DNA of 54,708 nucleotides from DASYTH01 sp035762905 (GCF_035762905.1 NZ_DASUCC010000153.1:1-54708); one strand, 5' to 3'; shown: positions 33,441 to 41,102, counted from the stretch's first letter. The notes: generated by a model not told the origin, from the letters alone. Program-made: numbers and translations.

Positions 33441-35081
33441 TCAGCTGCCGGGAACGAAGCTGACCCGGGCGATCCGGGTGCCCCACTGGTTGCCGCCGAC
33501 GAAGTACGGCTGGGTGAGCACGGCGGTCCGGGCGGCCGGCGGACCGACCGGGGCGGAGTCCACATGGACGCTGGAGAAGCCGCCGAACGGGCCGCTTGCC
33601 ATGCTGGGCGATCCCTGCACCAGCGGGAGGTCACTGTTGATCAGTGCGGGTACTCCGGCGCCGGGGCTGACCGCGTTCATGGTGGCGGACGGACTCACGC
33701 AGGGCGTGGCGCCGGTGTCGGTGTAGGCCCAGTTGAGCCAGAGGTAGAACCCGTTGGGGGTCTCCTCGAACGCGCCGATGGACGGGTTGAAGTCGTCACT
33801 GGTCGAACCGTGGAAGGCGACCGTGCTGTACGCGGTGTTGCTTTCGGTGTTGATCACGCCGTACCGCACGGTCGGAAAGCCGTGCAGGTCGACGGTGTGC
33901 GCGTACCAGATGAACGGGGAGTTGACCGCCTGCACCGGCGGCGCCGCCAGCCGGCCGTCGCCCGGGTCGAGCACGCTCTCGCCCGCCTCCGGGCACTGGC
34001 TCACCCGGCGCGGCGGCGAACCGAACGCCGCCGGGATCGACGCCTGCAGCACCAGTCTCGGCTGCGCGGCGGCGGTGTTGGTCATCCGGTAGAGCCGGTA
34101 GCCGAAGTCCGGAACCGCTGCCACGAAGTAGGACTTGGTGGTGGGACCGAGCGGGATCCCGGTCACCGTGACCGGCGCGGCGGAGAACGCCACGGTGAAC
34201 GCGGGGAAGTCCAGCGGCGCACCGGCGTAGAGCTTCTCCTTGGCCACCGACCAGGCCGCCGAGCCGACGTAGCCGGGGTTGAAGTTGTTGGTGGAGGACA
34301 GGATCGCCCGCTGGTCCTGGCCGAGGTACGGGAAGTCCAGCCGGGCGCCGGCCGGGAACATCGAGCCGCCGAAGCTCAGGTCGTAGACGTGGTAACCCTC
34401 GCAGGCGTCCACGGTCGTGGTGGCGGCCAGGAACAGCCGGGGCGCGACGCCGGCCCGGCCCGGGGTGCTGGCGATGATCACGAACCGGCCGGCGTGGCTG
34501 TCGAACAGGGTGCGCGGGGAGAACACCTCGGTCGAGCCCGCCCCGAGCCAGGCGGCCAGCGTGTTGCCGCACCGGACGGTGCCGTCCTTGTTGAAGACCG
34601 TGACCCGTCCGTTGGCGGTCTGCATGATCTGGGTGGTGCCGACGCTCGAGCTGGCATCGGCGTTGGTGCCGCCGCTGCCGGACTGCACGATGCCGATGAA
34701 GTTGGCGTTGACGGCGAGCCTCGGCAGACCCGTACCCGGCCGGGTCGGGCCGTTGCTGTTCGGGCTGCCGACGGTCCGGCCGGCGCCGTTGGGGTCCGCG
34801 GTCAGGCCGGCCGTCTTGTCACTCCGGGGACGCCCGGCAGCGGCGGCGCCGGGCGGCTTTCCGTCCATCCCCAATGGACCGTGCCCTGCGGTCGCGGCCA
34901 CCGGTGGCGCCGGCGGGTTCGCCCGCTGGTCGACCAACCGGGCGGTGCCGCTCCCCCGGCCGCTCGCCGCGATCGCTGCTCCCTCGTCGTTCTGGCCCGC
35001 CGCGCTCTCCGCGCTGACCAGTGCGCCGCCGAGCAGGCCGGTCAGGGCCAGGGTTACGGTCAGTTTCCGAACTTGTGCCAC
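33441..35081 (-). CDS. Secreted propeller-like protein, unknown function
   Basis: A 546-residue protein with a Sec signal peptide (first 30 residues, ending SAESAAG), a low-complexity Pro/Gly/Ala/Asn linker to about residue 115, and a beta-rich body with blade-like repeats, such as FSPRTLFDSHAGRFVIIAS and LDFPYLGQDQRAILSSTNNF, resembling the propellers of extracellular bacterial proteins. Several Cys (for example in DACEGY and SQCPEAG) fit disulfides outside the cell. I know no function. GTG 35081 with GGAGG 5 bases upstream is the start; an earlier TTG is less likely. It lies 24 bp after the exported P450 gene and 43 bp before the esterase. Confidence 0.8.
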   Translation of the reverse strand: MAQVRKLTVTLALTGLLGGALVSAESAAGQNDEGAAIAASGRGSGTARLVDQRANPPAPPVAATAGHGPLGMDGKPPGAAAAGRPRSDKTAGLTADPNGAGRTVGSPNSNGPTRPGTGLPRLAVNANFIGIVQSGSGGTNADASSSVGTTQIMQTANGRVTVFNKDGTVRCGNTLAAWLGAGSTEVFSPRTLFDSHAGRFVIIASTPGRAGVAPRLFLAATTTVDACEGYHVYDLSFGGSMFPAGARLDFPYLGQDQRAILSSTNNFNPGYVGSAAWSVAKEKLYAGAPLDFPAFTVAFSAAPVTVTGIPLGPTTKSYFVAAVPDFGYRLYRMTNTAAAQPRLVLQASIPAAFGSPPRRVSQCPEAGESVLDPGDGRLAAPPVQAVNSPFIWYAHTVDLHGFPTVRYGVINTESNTAYSTVAFHGSTSDDFNPSIGAFEETPNGFYLWLNWAYTDTGATPCVSPSATMNAVSPGAGVPALINSDLPLVQGSPSMASGPFGGFSSVHVDSAPVGPPAARTAVLTQPYFVGGNQWGTRIARVSFVPGS

Positions 35082-35105
35082 GAGATCCTCCTCCAACGCG
35101 CTGGT

Positions 35106-36320
35106 TCACAGCAGCACGGGCAGCTCCGTCAGTGAGCGAAACGCGGTCGAGTCGCGCCAGGCCGGCTGCCATTCGTCCGGGCCGGGCAGCCTGATGCCGG
35201 AGTAGCGGCCGAACAGCCGCAGCAGCGTCTGTTCGACCTGCAGGTGCACCATCGCCCGGCCGAGACACAGGTGCGGCCCGATGCCGAACCCGACGCTCAT
35301 CCCGTCTTCGCGATCGATCCGCAGCGTGTCGGGGTCGGGGAACCGATCCGGGTCGCGGTTGGCCCGGAAGATGTCCAGCAGCAATGGCTGCCCGGGCCTG
35401 ATGTGCTGTTCCCCGACGTACTGGTCAACCAGGGCGGTCCGGCCGCTGATCTTGACCGGCCCGTAGAACCGGAGGATCTCGTCGACCGCGGGGCCGGCCA
35501 GCTCCGGCCGCAGGCGCAACAACTCGAGCTGGTCTCGATAACTGAGCAGGGCGAAGACGCCGTTGCCGATCACCTGGGCGGTCGTCTCCTGGCCGAGCAG
35601 CATGAGCAGCACGGTGGCGACCGCCTCCTCGTCATCGAGGCGGTCACCACCGTTCGCCGCGGTCAGAATGTCGCTCAGCAGATCGGAACCGGGGCGGGCC
35701 CGGCGCTCGGCGACGATCGGCATCAGGAACCGGGTGAAGGCGCCCACCGCGTCCATCGCCTCGAGCAGGATCGGCTTGCCGGCGCCCAGCTCCAGCATGC
35801 CGCTCAGCCGCGGTAACTCCTTGCTGATCAGGGCCGCGCCGGCCGGGCCGAGACCGAACAGCTCGGTGGACACCGCGGTCGAGATGGGATAGCCCAGTTC
35901 GGCGAGCACGTCGATCCGGCCGGAGCGTCCGGCCAGCACCGAATCCACAATGGACACGACACGCGGCCGGAACCGCGCCAGGGCGTCCCCGGTCACCGTC
36001 GGCGCGACCAGCTCCCGTAATCGGGTGTGGGCGGGCGCATCGGAGAACAGCGCCATCTTCGTCAGCACCGGCGGCAACCCACCGGCTCCGCCGACCGCGT
36101 CGAGCAACGCCAGGTTGGTCCTGATGTCGTTGCTCCACCCCTCGCCGTGCAGGACCTTCGCCACGTCCGCATAGGAAGAGGCGATGAACACGCCGTACTT
36201 TTCACTGAACGACACCAGACCGACGGTGCGACCGGCCGAGGCCGGCAGCGAGTCGCAGGCAGACAGCAGGCTCAACCCGGACAGTGCCAGGGCGCCGCGC
36301 AGCAGGGTACGTCTGTCCAT
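35106..36320 (-). CDS. Cytochrome P450 with a twin-arginine lipoprotein signal (predicted exported)
   Basis: A 404-residue protein that joins two things not normally found together. Residues 1-22 are a Tat lipoprotein signal: MDRRTLLRG, a hydrophobic core, then lipobox LSAC with Cys22. The rest is a P450: APAHTRLRELVAP (C-helix), LLGQETTAQVIG (I-helix), DEILR (ExxR) and the heme loop FGIGPHLCLGRA with Cys352. The usual first 40-50 residues of a bacterial P450 (helix A and first strand) are missing, replaced by the signal. Tat carries folded proteins with cofactors, so a heme-loaded P450 could be exported and tethered to the outer face of the membrane. ATG 36320 has AAGGA 5 bases upstream. It follows the MFS gene by 13 bp. 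Confidence 0.9.
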   Translation of the reverse strand: MDRRTLLRGALALSGLSLLSACDSLPASAGRTVGLVSFSEKYGVFIASSYADVAKVLHGEGWSNDIRTNLALLDAVGGAGGLPPVLTKMALFSDAPAHTRLRELVAPTVTGDALARFRPRVVSIVDSVLAGRSGRIDVLAELGYPISTAVSTELFGLGPAGAALISKELPRLSGMLELGAGKPILLEAMDAVGAFTRFLMPIVAERRARPGSDLLSDILTAANGGDRLDDEEAVATVLLMLLGQETTAQVIGNGVFALLSYRDQLELLRLRPELAGPAVDEILRFYGPVKISGRTALVDQYVGEQHIRPGQPLLLDIFRANRDPDRFPDPDTLRIDREDGMSVGFGIGPHLCLGRAMVHLQVEQTLLRLFGRYSGIRLPGPDEWQPAWRDSTAFRSLTELPVLL

Positions 36321-36333
36321 TGAGGTCCTTATC

Positions 36334-37788
36334 TCATCCGGCAACGGTTTCCGGTGCCGCGGCCCGGCGCCGCGGCAGCAGTCCGAGCGTGATCAGACCG
36401 CCGAGCACGGCGAAGATCACACAGGTGACGAAGCCGGCCTGCAGCGCCGTGTTCAGCGGGTCGAGCCCGTCGGAACCGGCCGTGTAGGCCACCACGATCG
36501 TCGACGGGACGGCAACGCCGATCGCACCGCCGAACTGGAACGCCGCGGTGTTGAGCGCGGAGGCCAGGCCGGACTCGCTCTCGACCACCCCGGTGAGCGC
36601 GGCGATCGAGCCGGCCACATAGGTCATTCCCAGGCCAGGCCCGAAGATCAGCAGACCGAGGAAGATGTCACCGAAGTAGGTGCCGCCGACCGACACGCCG
36701 ATCAGCAGGACGAGGCCGATCGCACACAGGGTGAACCCGACGACCGCGACCGTCCGGGTGCCGATCCTGGTCACCAGCGCCTGACCGGTGTACGACCCGA
36801 CCACGGCCATGCCGGTCATCACGACCGTGCCGATCCCGAACAGGATGGCCGAGTAGCCGAGCACCTGTTGTGCGTACAGGGAAACGAGGAACGACGAGCC
36901 GAAGCCGATGGTGCCGAGCATCAGCATGCCCAGGTTTCCGCCGACCAGCGTGCGGGACCGGAAGATCCGCAGCGGGACCAGCGGGGACACCGACCGGCGC
37001 TCGATTCGCAGGAACAGCGCGATCAGCAGGGCACCCACCGCGAACAGGCCCACCGTCTGGATGTCCAGCCAGCCGACCTCCGGCGCCTCGACCAGAGCGT
37101 AGACCAGCAGCACCGCGGCGACGGTCACGGTCACCGCGCCGGCGACGTCGAACGAGCGGGTGCGGTCGCGGTCATGGCTCTCCCGCAGCAGCACCGGGCT
37201 GAGCGCGATCAGCACGGCGGCCACCGGAACGTTGATGTAGAAGATCCACTCCCAGCCCAGGCCGTCGGTGAGCGTGCCGCCGATCAGCAGCGCCGCGGTG
37301 GCACCGACTCCGCCGATGCCGGACCAGATGCCGAGTGCCTTGTTCCGTTCGGCTCCGTCCTCGAATGTGGTCAACAGGATGGACAGTGCGGTCGGGGCCA
37401 TGATCGCCGCCGAGACACCCTGCACCGCCCGGGCCGCGACCAGCAGGCCGCTGGTCCAGGCCAGCCCGCAGACCAGTGACGAGACCAGGAACAGTCCGGT
37501 CCCGATCATGAACATCCGGCGCCGGCCGAGCAGGTCGGCCGAGCGGCCGCCGAGCAGCAGCAGGCCGCCGAAGGTGAGCAGGTAGGCGCTCAGCACCCAC
37601 TGCGCGCCACCCTTGGAGAAACCCAGCTCCGCCTCGATCGACGGCACCGCGAGGATGACGATCTGGGCGTCCAGAATCACCATGAAGGAAGCCGAGCAGA
37701 GCAGCGCGAGGGCCTTCCACCGGCGTGGATCGAGATTCCGATGGGCGGCCTCGCCGGTCGAGGCAGCGGTATTGATCGTGTCGGTCAT
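36334..37788 (-). CDS. MFS drug/metabolite exporter, DHA2 (14-TM) type, second copy
   Basis: A 484-residue transporter with the same length and closely matching sequence as the one at 5749-7203: SFMVILDAQIVILAVP, GGRSADLLGRRR and GIGGVGATAALLIGG are nearly the same. Differences concentrate in the termini and last helices. AGGAGGGG precedes ATG 37788. It is the first gene of the operon with the exported P450, the secreted propeller protein and the secreted esterase, which strongly suggests export coupled to outside processing. A cluster motif copy lies about 194 bp upstream. Confidence 0.93.
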   Translation of the reverse strand: MTDTINTAASTGEAAHRNLDPRRWKALALLCSASFMVILDAQIVILAVPSIEAELGFSKGGAQWVLSAYLLTFGGLLLLGGRSADLLGRRRMFMIGTGLFLVSSLVCGLAWTSGLLVAARAVQGVSAAIMAPTALSILLTTFEDGAERNKALGIWSGIGGVGATAALLIGGTLTDGLGWEWIFYINVPVAAVLIALSPVLLRESHDRDRTRSFDVAGAVTVTVAAVLLVYALVEAPEVGWLDIQTVGLFAVGALLIALFLRIERRSVSPLVPLRIFRSRTLVGGNLGMLMLGTIGFGSSFLVSLYAQQVLGYSAILFGIGTVVMTGMAVVGSYTGQALVTRIGTRTVAVVGFTLCAIGLVLLIGVSVGGTYFGDIFLGLLIFGPGLGMTYVAGSIAALTGVVESESGLASALNTAAFQFGGAIGVAVPSTIVVAYTAGSDGLDPLNTALQAGFVTCVIFAVLGGLITLGLLPRRRAAAPETVAG

Positions 37789-37942
37789 TTCCCCTCCTGT
37801 CGTTGATAGCGTGCGGATACCGGTGCGACCGGGCTCGGTAATCGGGTTCTCAACCGGTCGCGGTGATCCGGAACGGGGAATTGACCGCAGCTGTTATGGC
37901 ACATGATTCCGTATCGTTTCCAGCCGCCTGCGCGGCCAACGT

Positions 37943-37958
37943 CCGAACGATCCGAACG
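37943..37958. repeat. Direct repeat CCGAACG x2 (9-bp period)
   Basis: CCGAACG occurs at 37943-37949 and 37952-37958 in the 281-bp gap upstream of the second MFS operon, close to cluster motif copy 6. It may be a regulator site; nothing more is visible. Confidence 0.35.
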
Positions 37959-37981
37959 TGCCAGCCGGGGCCTGGGCCATG

Positions 37982-37996
37982 CATCTTCGAGATTGC
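37982..37996 (-). promoter_or_regulatory. Cluster motif copy 6 (GCAATCTCGAAGATG)
   Basis: Sixth copy of GCAnTnYnGAAGATG. It lies on the minus strand in the gap between DUF2306 copy 3 and the second MFS operon and points at the MFS start, 194 bp away. That is further than for the other copies and implies a long leader or an activator role. Confidence 0.65.
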
Positions 37997-38069
37997 GGTG
38001 TGGCCCCGAACCCGTCCCCTGATCAGGTGATTCCCGGTATCCGCGCCGACGATGTGGTCCGGCAGGGGG

Positions 38070-38831
38070 TCAGACCGCCGCACGGGCGGGCGATTCCTCG
38101 TGGTGCGCACCGACTTCGAGCAGCGCGGCCTTGCGCTGTTCCTTGCGCGCCGTCCATTCCAGCCAGAACTGGGCGGCGAGCAGGTTGATCACGAAGCCGA
38201 GCCAGCTGATCGCCTCGACCACGATGTCCTGGGTGTGCGGGTCGGCGGCGTCGTAGCCGGGAACCAGCGGCAACACGAGCAGCAGGACGCGACCCCAGAC
38301 GATCTGCAGGGTCAGCGCGAAGCTGTAGATCATCCAGCGGCGGTGCGCGGCGAACCGGCGCTGGCGCGCGGCGCGGAACCCGGCGATCGTCGCGGCCAGC
38401 CACAACAGACCACCGATGGCGTTTCCGGGCGGACCGGCCGCGAACGGAACGATGGCAAGGGCGAGCAGTCCGGTGGGAATCACTCCGGCGAAAACGTAGA
38501 CCCGGCCGGACCACCGGTGTACCGCGGGATGGTGCTGGCGCACCCACGGCCAGATCTGGATGCACATGGTCAGCATCGTGAGCGTGCCGAACCAGACATG
38601 CCCGACCAGCATGACGTAGTGCAGCGGGAGGTCCTGTCGCAGATAAGGAATGTCCGCCGTCGCCGGGTCGAAGGTCAGGTAGTTGGGTACCGCGTAGAGA
38701 ATGAACGAGATCACGATGATCCACACGGGCACCACCCAAGGGCGGCGCCACCATGGCTTGCGGTCGGCCTGCGGTGGGGCTGGAATCTCGGCCTGGTTCG
38801 GCGTCCGGGCCATCTCCGGGGTTAGCGTCAC
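38070..38831 (-). CDS. DUF2306 family membrane protein (copy 3)
   Basis: A 253-residue membrane protein with the blocks MLVGHVWFGTLTMLTMCIQIWP, AVHRWSGRVYVFAG, GPPGNAIGGLLWLA and AHRRWMIYSFALTLQIVWGR, very like copies 1 and 2. GTG 38831 is the most likely start; an ATG six codons inside is an alternative with GGAG too close. It lies upstream of the exported P450 operon on the same strand, separated by 281 bp. The region 40-110 bp before it resembles that before copy 2. As with the other copies, its neighbours are oxidoreductase and export genes. Confidence 0.85.
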   Translation of the reverse strand: MTLTPEMARTPNQAEIPAPPQADRKPWWRRPWVVPVWIIVISFILYAVPNYLTFDPATADIPYLRQDLPLHYVMLVGHVWFGTLTMLTMCIQIWPWVRQHHPAVHRWSGRVYVFAGVIPTGLLALAIVPFAAGPPGNAIGGLLWLAATIAGFRAARQRRFAAHRRWMIYSFALTLQIVWGRVLLLVLPLVPGYDAADPHTQDIVVEAISWLGFVINLLAAQFWLEWTARKEQRKAALLEVGAHHEESPARAAV

Positions 38832-39167
38832 GGCTGGTTCCGATCTGTGGCTGGAGGGCAGGAAATCTCCGCTGTGCTGAGCACTGCCACTCACGGTGCA
38901 GCGCGCCGGAACGTGAAGCAATGTTGCACAGTGCGCCACCGGAAATGGGCAAACCAGGAGAACCAGCCGGCAGGGCGTGCCCCGGCCGCGGCATCCGCCT
39001 TGATCCCCGCGGCCGGGGCGCTTCCCCCTTACTCGGAAACCGACAGCCACCTCATGCACCGCATTACGCCGTCGTCACGGGAACCGGTTCAGCCGGTGAC
39101 CGCTTCGTGATTCGGGTTGAGTAGAGGTACTCACGACACGCGGCCGCTCCGGCGCGATCCTGATGCC
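38832..39167. other. 336-bp divergent intergenic region
   Basis: No gene is seen. It holds GCAATGTTGCAC (38918-38929, the element shared with DUF2306 copy 2), a 13-bp hairpin (38979-38991 with 39007-39019) and the inverted repeat TGAGTA-gagg-TACTCA (39118-39133), a possible operator of the YiaAB gene. Confidence 0.6.
38918..38929 (-). promoter_or_regulatory. Candidate control element upstream of DUF2306 copy 3
   Basis: Read towards the gene this is GTGCAACATTGC, 87 bp before GTG 38831. DUF2306 copy 2 has GTGCGGACATTGC at 84 bp. Further blocks downstream (GTTC-GGC, GTGCTC, AGCGGA) are also shared. Confidence 0.4.
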
Positions 39168-39464
39168 ATGACCTCTCCAGTGCATGCCAAGTCCCCGACC
39201 ACCGGAGCCTTCTTCGCGCAGGCCGCCATCTCGTTCGGCATCGCCGGCATCACCGTCATCATCGGAATCATCTACCTGCCCGTGGATCCCTGGGTGCGAG
39301 CATTCCTCGGCTTAGGCGTTCTCTACACCGTGTCCTCGGCTTTCACGCTGGCGAAGGTGGTGCGGGACCGCCAGGAGGAGGCGTTCGTGCACAGCCGGGT
39401 CGACCGGGCCAGGGTCGACAAGCTGCTGGCCGAGCACGATCCGTTCAAGCTCGAGGTCGGCTGA
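39168..39464 (+). CDS. YiaA/YiaB-family small membrane protein
   Basis: A 98-residue protein with two transmembrane helices in the YiaAB pattern: AFFAQAAISFGIAGITVIIGIIY and VRAFLGLGVLYTVSSAFTLAKVVRD, followed by a charged tail. The function of the family is unknown. ATG 39168 has no clear ribosome site; the frame is open upstream to 39117 but that stretch is not protein-like. It is divergent from DUF2306 copy 3 and ends before a convergent hairpin. It probably marks the right-hand border of the cluster. Confidence 0.8.
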   Translation: MTSPVHAKSPTTGAFFAQAAISFGIAGITVIIGIIYLPVDPWVRAFLGLGVLYTVSSAFTLAKVVRDRQEEAFVHSRVDRARVDKLLAEHDPFKLEVG

Positions 39465-39486
39465 GCCAGACTGCGGGCAAATCGAT

Positions 39487-39528
39487 ACCGGGCCGCAAAT
39501 CCCGTCCAGGCGGGGTTGGCGGCCCGGT
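39487..39528. terminator. Bidirectional terminator hairpin
   Basis: A 10-bp stem (39487-39496 with 39519-39528) encloses a second short stem (CCCG/CGGG), between the converging YiaAB and zinc-ribbon genes. Confidence 0.7.
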
Positions 39529-39542
39529 CGGCGTCGCACCCC

Positions 39543-39971
39543 TCAGTCGAGGCCGAAGCCCGGCTCATAGGAGTCGCCCGCACAGGGCCGGGCCGCGTCC
39601 CCTCCCCGGTCGGGTGATGGCCGCGGGCGGGTTTCGTCGTGGGTTTCGTCACCGGTTCTCGGTTCTGGCAGGTGCAACTCGTCGAGATCGGCGAGCCGGG
39701 CGGCCAGTTGGGCGGTATCGGCGGCCAGGTCCGGAATCGACGCCAGCCCGTGGTCATCGGGCGGCGGATGCCAGCCCTGCGCGAGCATCCACAACCGGTC
39801 CACGTTGTCCCGCAGATGCCTGGCCAAGGTCACCAGTTCGCCGCCGTCGTCGCCGGGTCCCGTGCGGGCGCGTTCCCGGTAGGCGCGCTGGCGGCAGCGC
39901 GAGGAGCAGTACAGGCGGGGACGGCCGGATGCGGCCGGTTCCAGCGGGGCATGACACTGTAAACAGAGCAA
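39543..39971 (-). CDS. Small zinc-ribbon protein
   Basis: A 142-residue protein starting with a four-Cys knuckle, CLQCHAP and LYCSSRCRQRAYRER, a pattern common in actinobacterial DNA-associated or hypothetical proteins. After it comes a helical part (ELVTLARHLRDNVDRLW) and a polar, disordered tail. It may bind DNA, but no partner is evident. The start appears to be TTG 39971 with a distant GAAGG; no better in-frame start was found. Confidence 0.7.
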   Translation of the reverse strand: MLCLQCHAPLEPAASGRPRLYCSSRCRQRAYRERARTGPGDDGGELVTLARHLRDNVDRLWMLAQGWHPPPDDHGLASIPDLAADTAQLAARLADLDELHLPEPRTGDETHDETRPRPSPDRGGDAARPCAGDSYEPGFGLD

Positions 39972-40325
39972 TGGGGCCGCTACCTTCGGGCATTGAGACG
40001 CGTTACGGAATTGCTTTGCGTCGCCGGTCTGAAGCTACATTGCGTACCAAAGAACGTTGCCCGATCGTGCGATCTCATTTTCCTTGACTCGGCCACACCT
40101 GTCGAGTCTACTGAAGTGGCGAACGAGTTCGCTACCAAATGAAAACGTTGCCCAGCGGTTATCAAATCCGCACAGGTCGCATAGGCGCCAGCGGCAATCC
40201 AGCAGCCATACCGCGAACTCCCCGGTCGGCACCGCGCCGCCTGCGACTGTCTACTTCGGTCGTCGAGGAACACCGCCACACGTCTCGACCAGCCGAAAAT
40301 AGCACCTCTAATTGGAGCAATCATC
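39972..40325. other. 354-bp intergenic region with candidate promoter
   Basis: No gene is seen. It is less GC-rich than its surroundings and holds a promoter candidate and an inverted repeat upstream of the RhiA-like gene, listed separately. Confidence 0.6.
40084..40112 (+). promoter_or_regulatory. Candidate vegetative promoter of the RhiA-like gene
   Basis: TTGACT (-35), a 17-base spacer and TCTACT (-10). A perfect inverted repeat GCGAAC-ga-GTTCGC (40119-40132) follows at the expected transcription start, where a repressor could bind. The leader would be about 200 bases long. Confidence 0.45.
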
Positions 40326-40955
40326 ATGTCCACACAGTACTCTCTCGTCGTCACGAACAATTCAACCCAGTTCCAAGACCTTTGTGTATACCAGAAGCAG
40401 GTGGACCTCGGTGTGCCCAACGCCGTGTCGCTGGCGTGGTTGGTCGCGCCGGCCTGGCCGGGCACCACGGTGACGTTCGAGTGGACCCTGGACTACAGCT
40501 TCCAGTGGTCGCAGACCGGCACGCTGAAACCGGGCGTGGTGTTCCGGGCCCAGCAGATCCGGCCGGCCGACCCGGAGAGCCTGAACTCCAACCAGATCCA
40601 GTTCGACTACCTGCAGAACGCCTTCACCTTCCTGCCCGGCAACGCGATCGGCACCCCGCAACTCGGCTCGCTCTACATCCGTGAGCTGAGCGGGATTCCG
40701 GCCAACACCGCCATGGTCGGCATCGGCATGTCCAACGCGGGCACCTTCGCCGTGCCGGCGCAGCCGAACACCAACCTGGTGTTCACCCCGCACCCCGAGT
40801 ACTGGATCACGGCCGGCACCTTCACCCACGGCGAGGTGCTCGACATCGAGCAGATCACCAACGAGGTGGGGGTTCCGTTCGACGCGACGTTCGCGATGTC
40901 GGCCGTCCTCGATTCGCAGAACAACTGGACCGTGTCCAGCTCCGCGGCCGAATAA
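40326..40955 (+). CDS. RhiA-like protein
   Basis: A 209-residue protein resembling RhiA of Rhizobium leguminosarum, a rhizosphere-expressed, quorum-controlled protein of unknown function: YSLVVTNNSTQFQDLCVYQ, SLAWLVAPAWPGTTVTFEWTLDYSF, VGIGMSNAGTFAVPAQPNTNLVFTPHPEYWI. It is beta-rich and has no signal peptide. I recall this similarity from family knowledge; it needs a search to confirm. GGAG 8 bases before ATG 40326. It is followed by three tandem stem-loops and a nitrilase-like gene on the same strand. Confidence 0.75.
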   Translation: MSTQYSLVVTNNSTQFQDLCVYQKQVDLGVPNAVSLAWLVAPAWPGTTVTFEWTLDYSFQWSQTGTLKPGVVFRAQQIRPADPESLNSNQIQFDYLQNAFTFLPGNAIGTPQLGSLYIRELSGIPANTAMVGIGMSNAGTFAVPAQPNTNLVFTPHPEYWITAGTFTHGEVLDIEQITNEVGVPFDATFAMSAVLDSQNNWTVSSSAAE

Positions 40956-40963
40956 CCCCCTGC

Positions 40964-41102
40964 GGTGCGTCTCTGCCCTGGACGCACCCCGGAGGTGATG
41001 GCGGCGGCCGCCGCAGCCCGTCCTGTCCTCCGGGCGCCGGCCCGATGGCCGCCATCACTGCGGGGCGCGCGGTCCCCCCGGATCCCATGACCGCGCGCCC
41101 CG
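40964..41102 (+). other. Three consecutive stem-loops between the RhiA-like and nitrilase-like genes
   Basis: Arms: 40964-40971 with 40981-40988 (8 bp); 40995-41005 with 41048-41058 (11 bp, 42-base loop); 41061-41074 with 41089-41102 (14 bp). The last resembles a terminator. Together they may attenuate the downstream gene or give different mRNA levels from one promoter. Confidence 0.6.

Noticed and set aside
33297..35135. A 612-codon plus-strand frame opposite the secreted propeller-like protein
   Set aside because: Antisense frame, low-complexity composition, no start signal. The minus-strand reading has a signal peptide and ribosome site.
36320..36344. Longer P450 start at TTG 36344
   Set aside because: It overlaps the end of the MFS gene and lacks a ribosome site, while ATG 36320 has one and yields a clean Tat signal.
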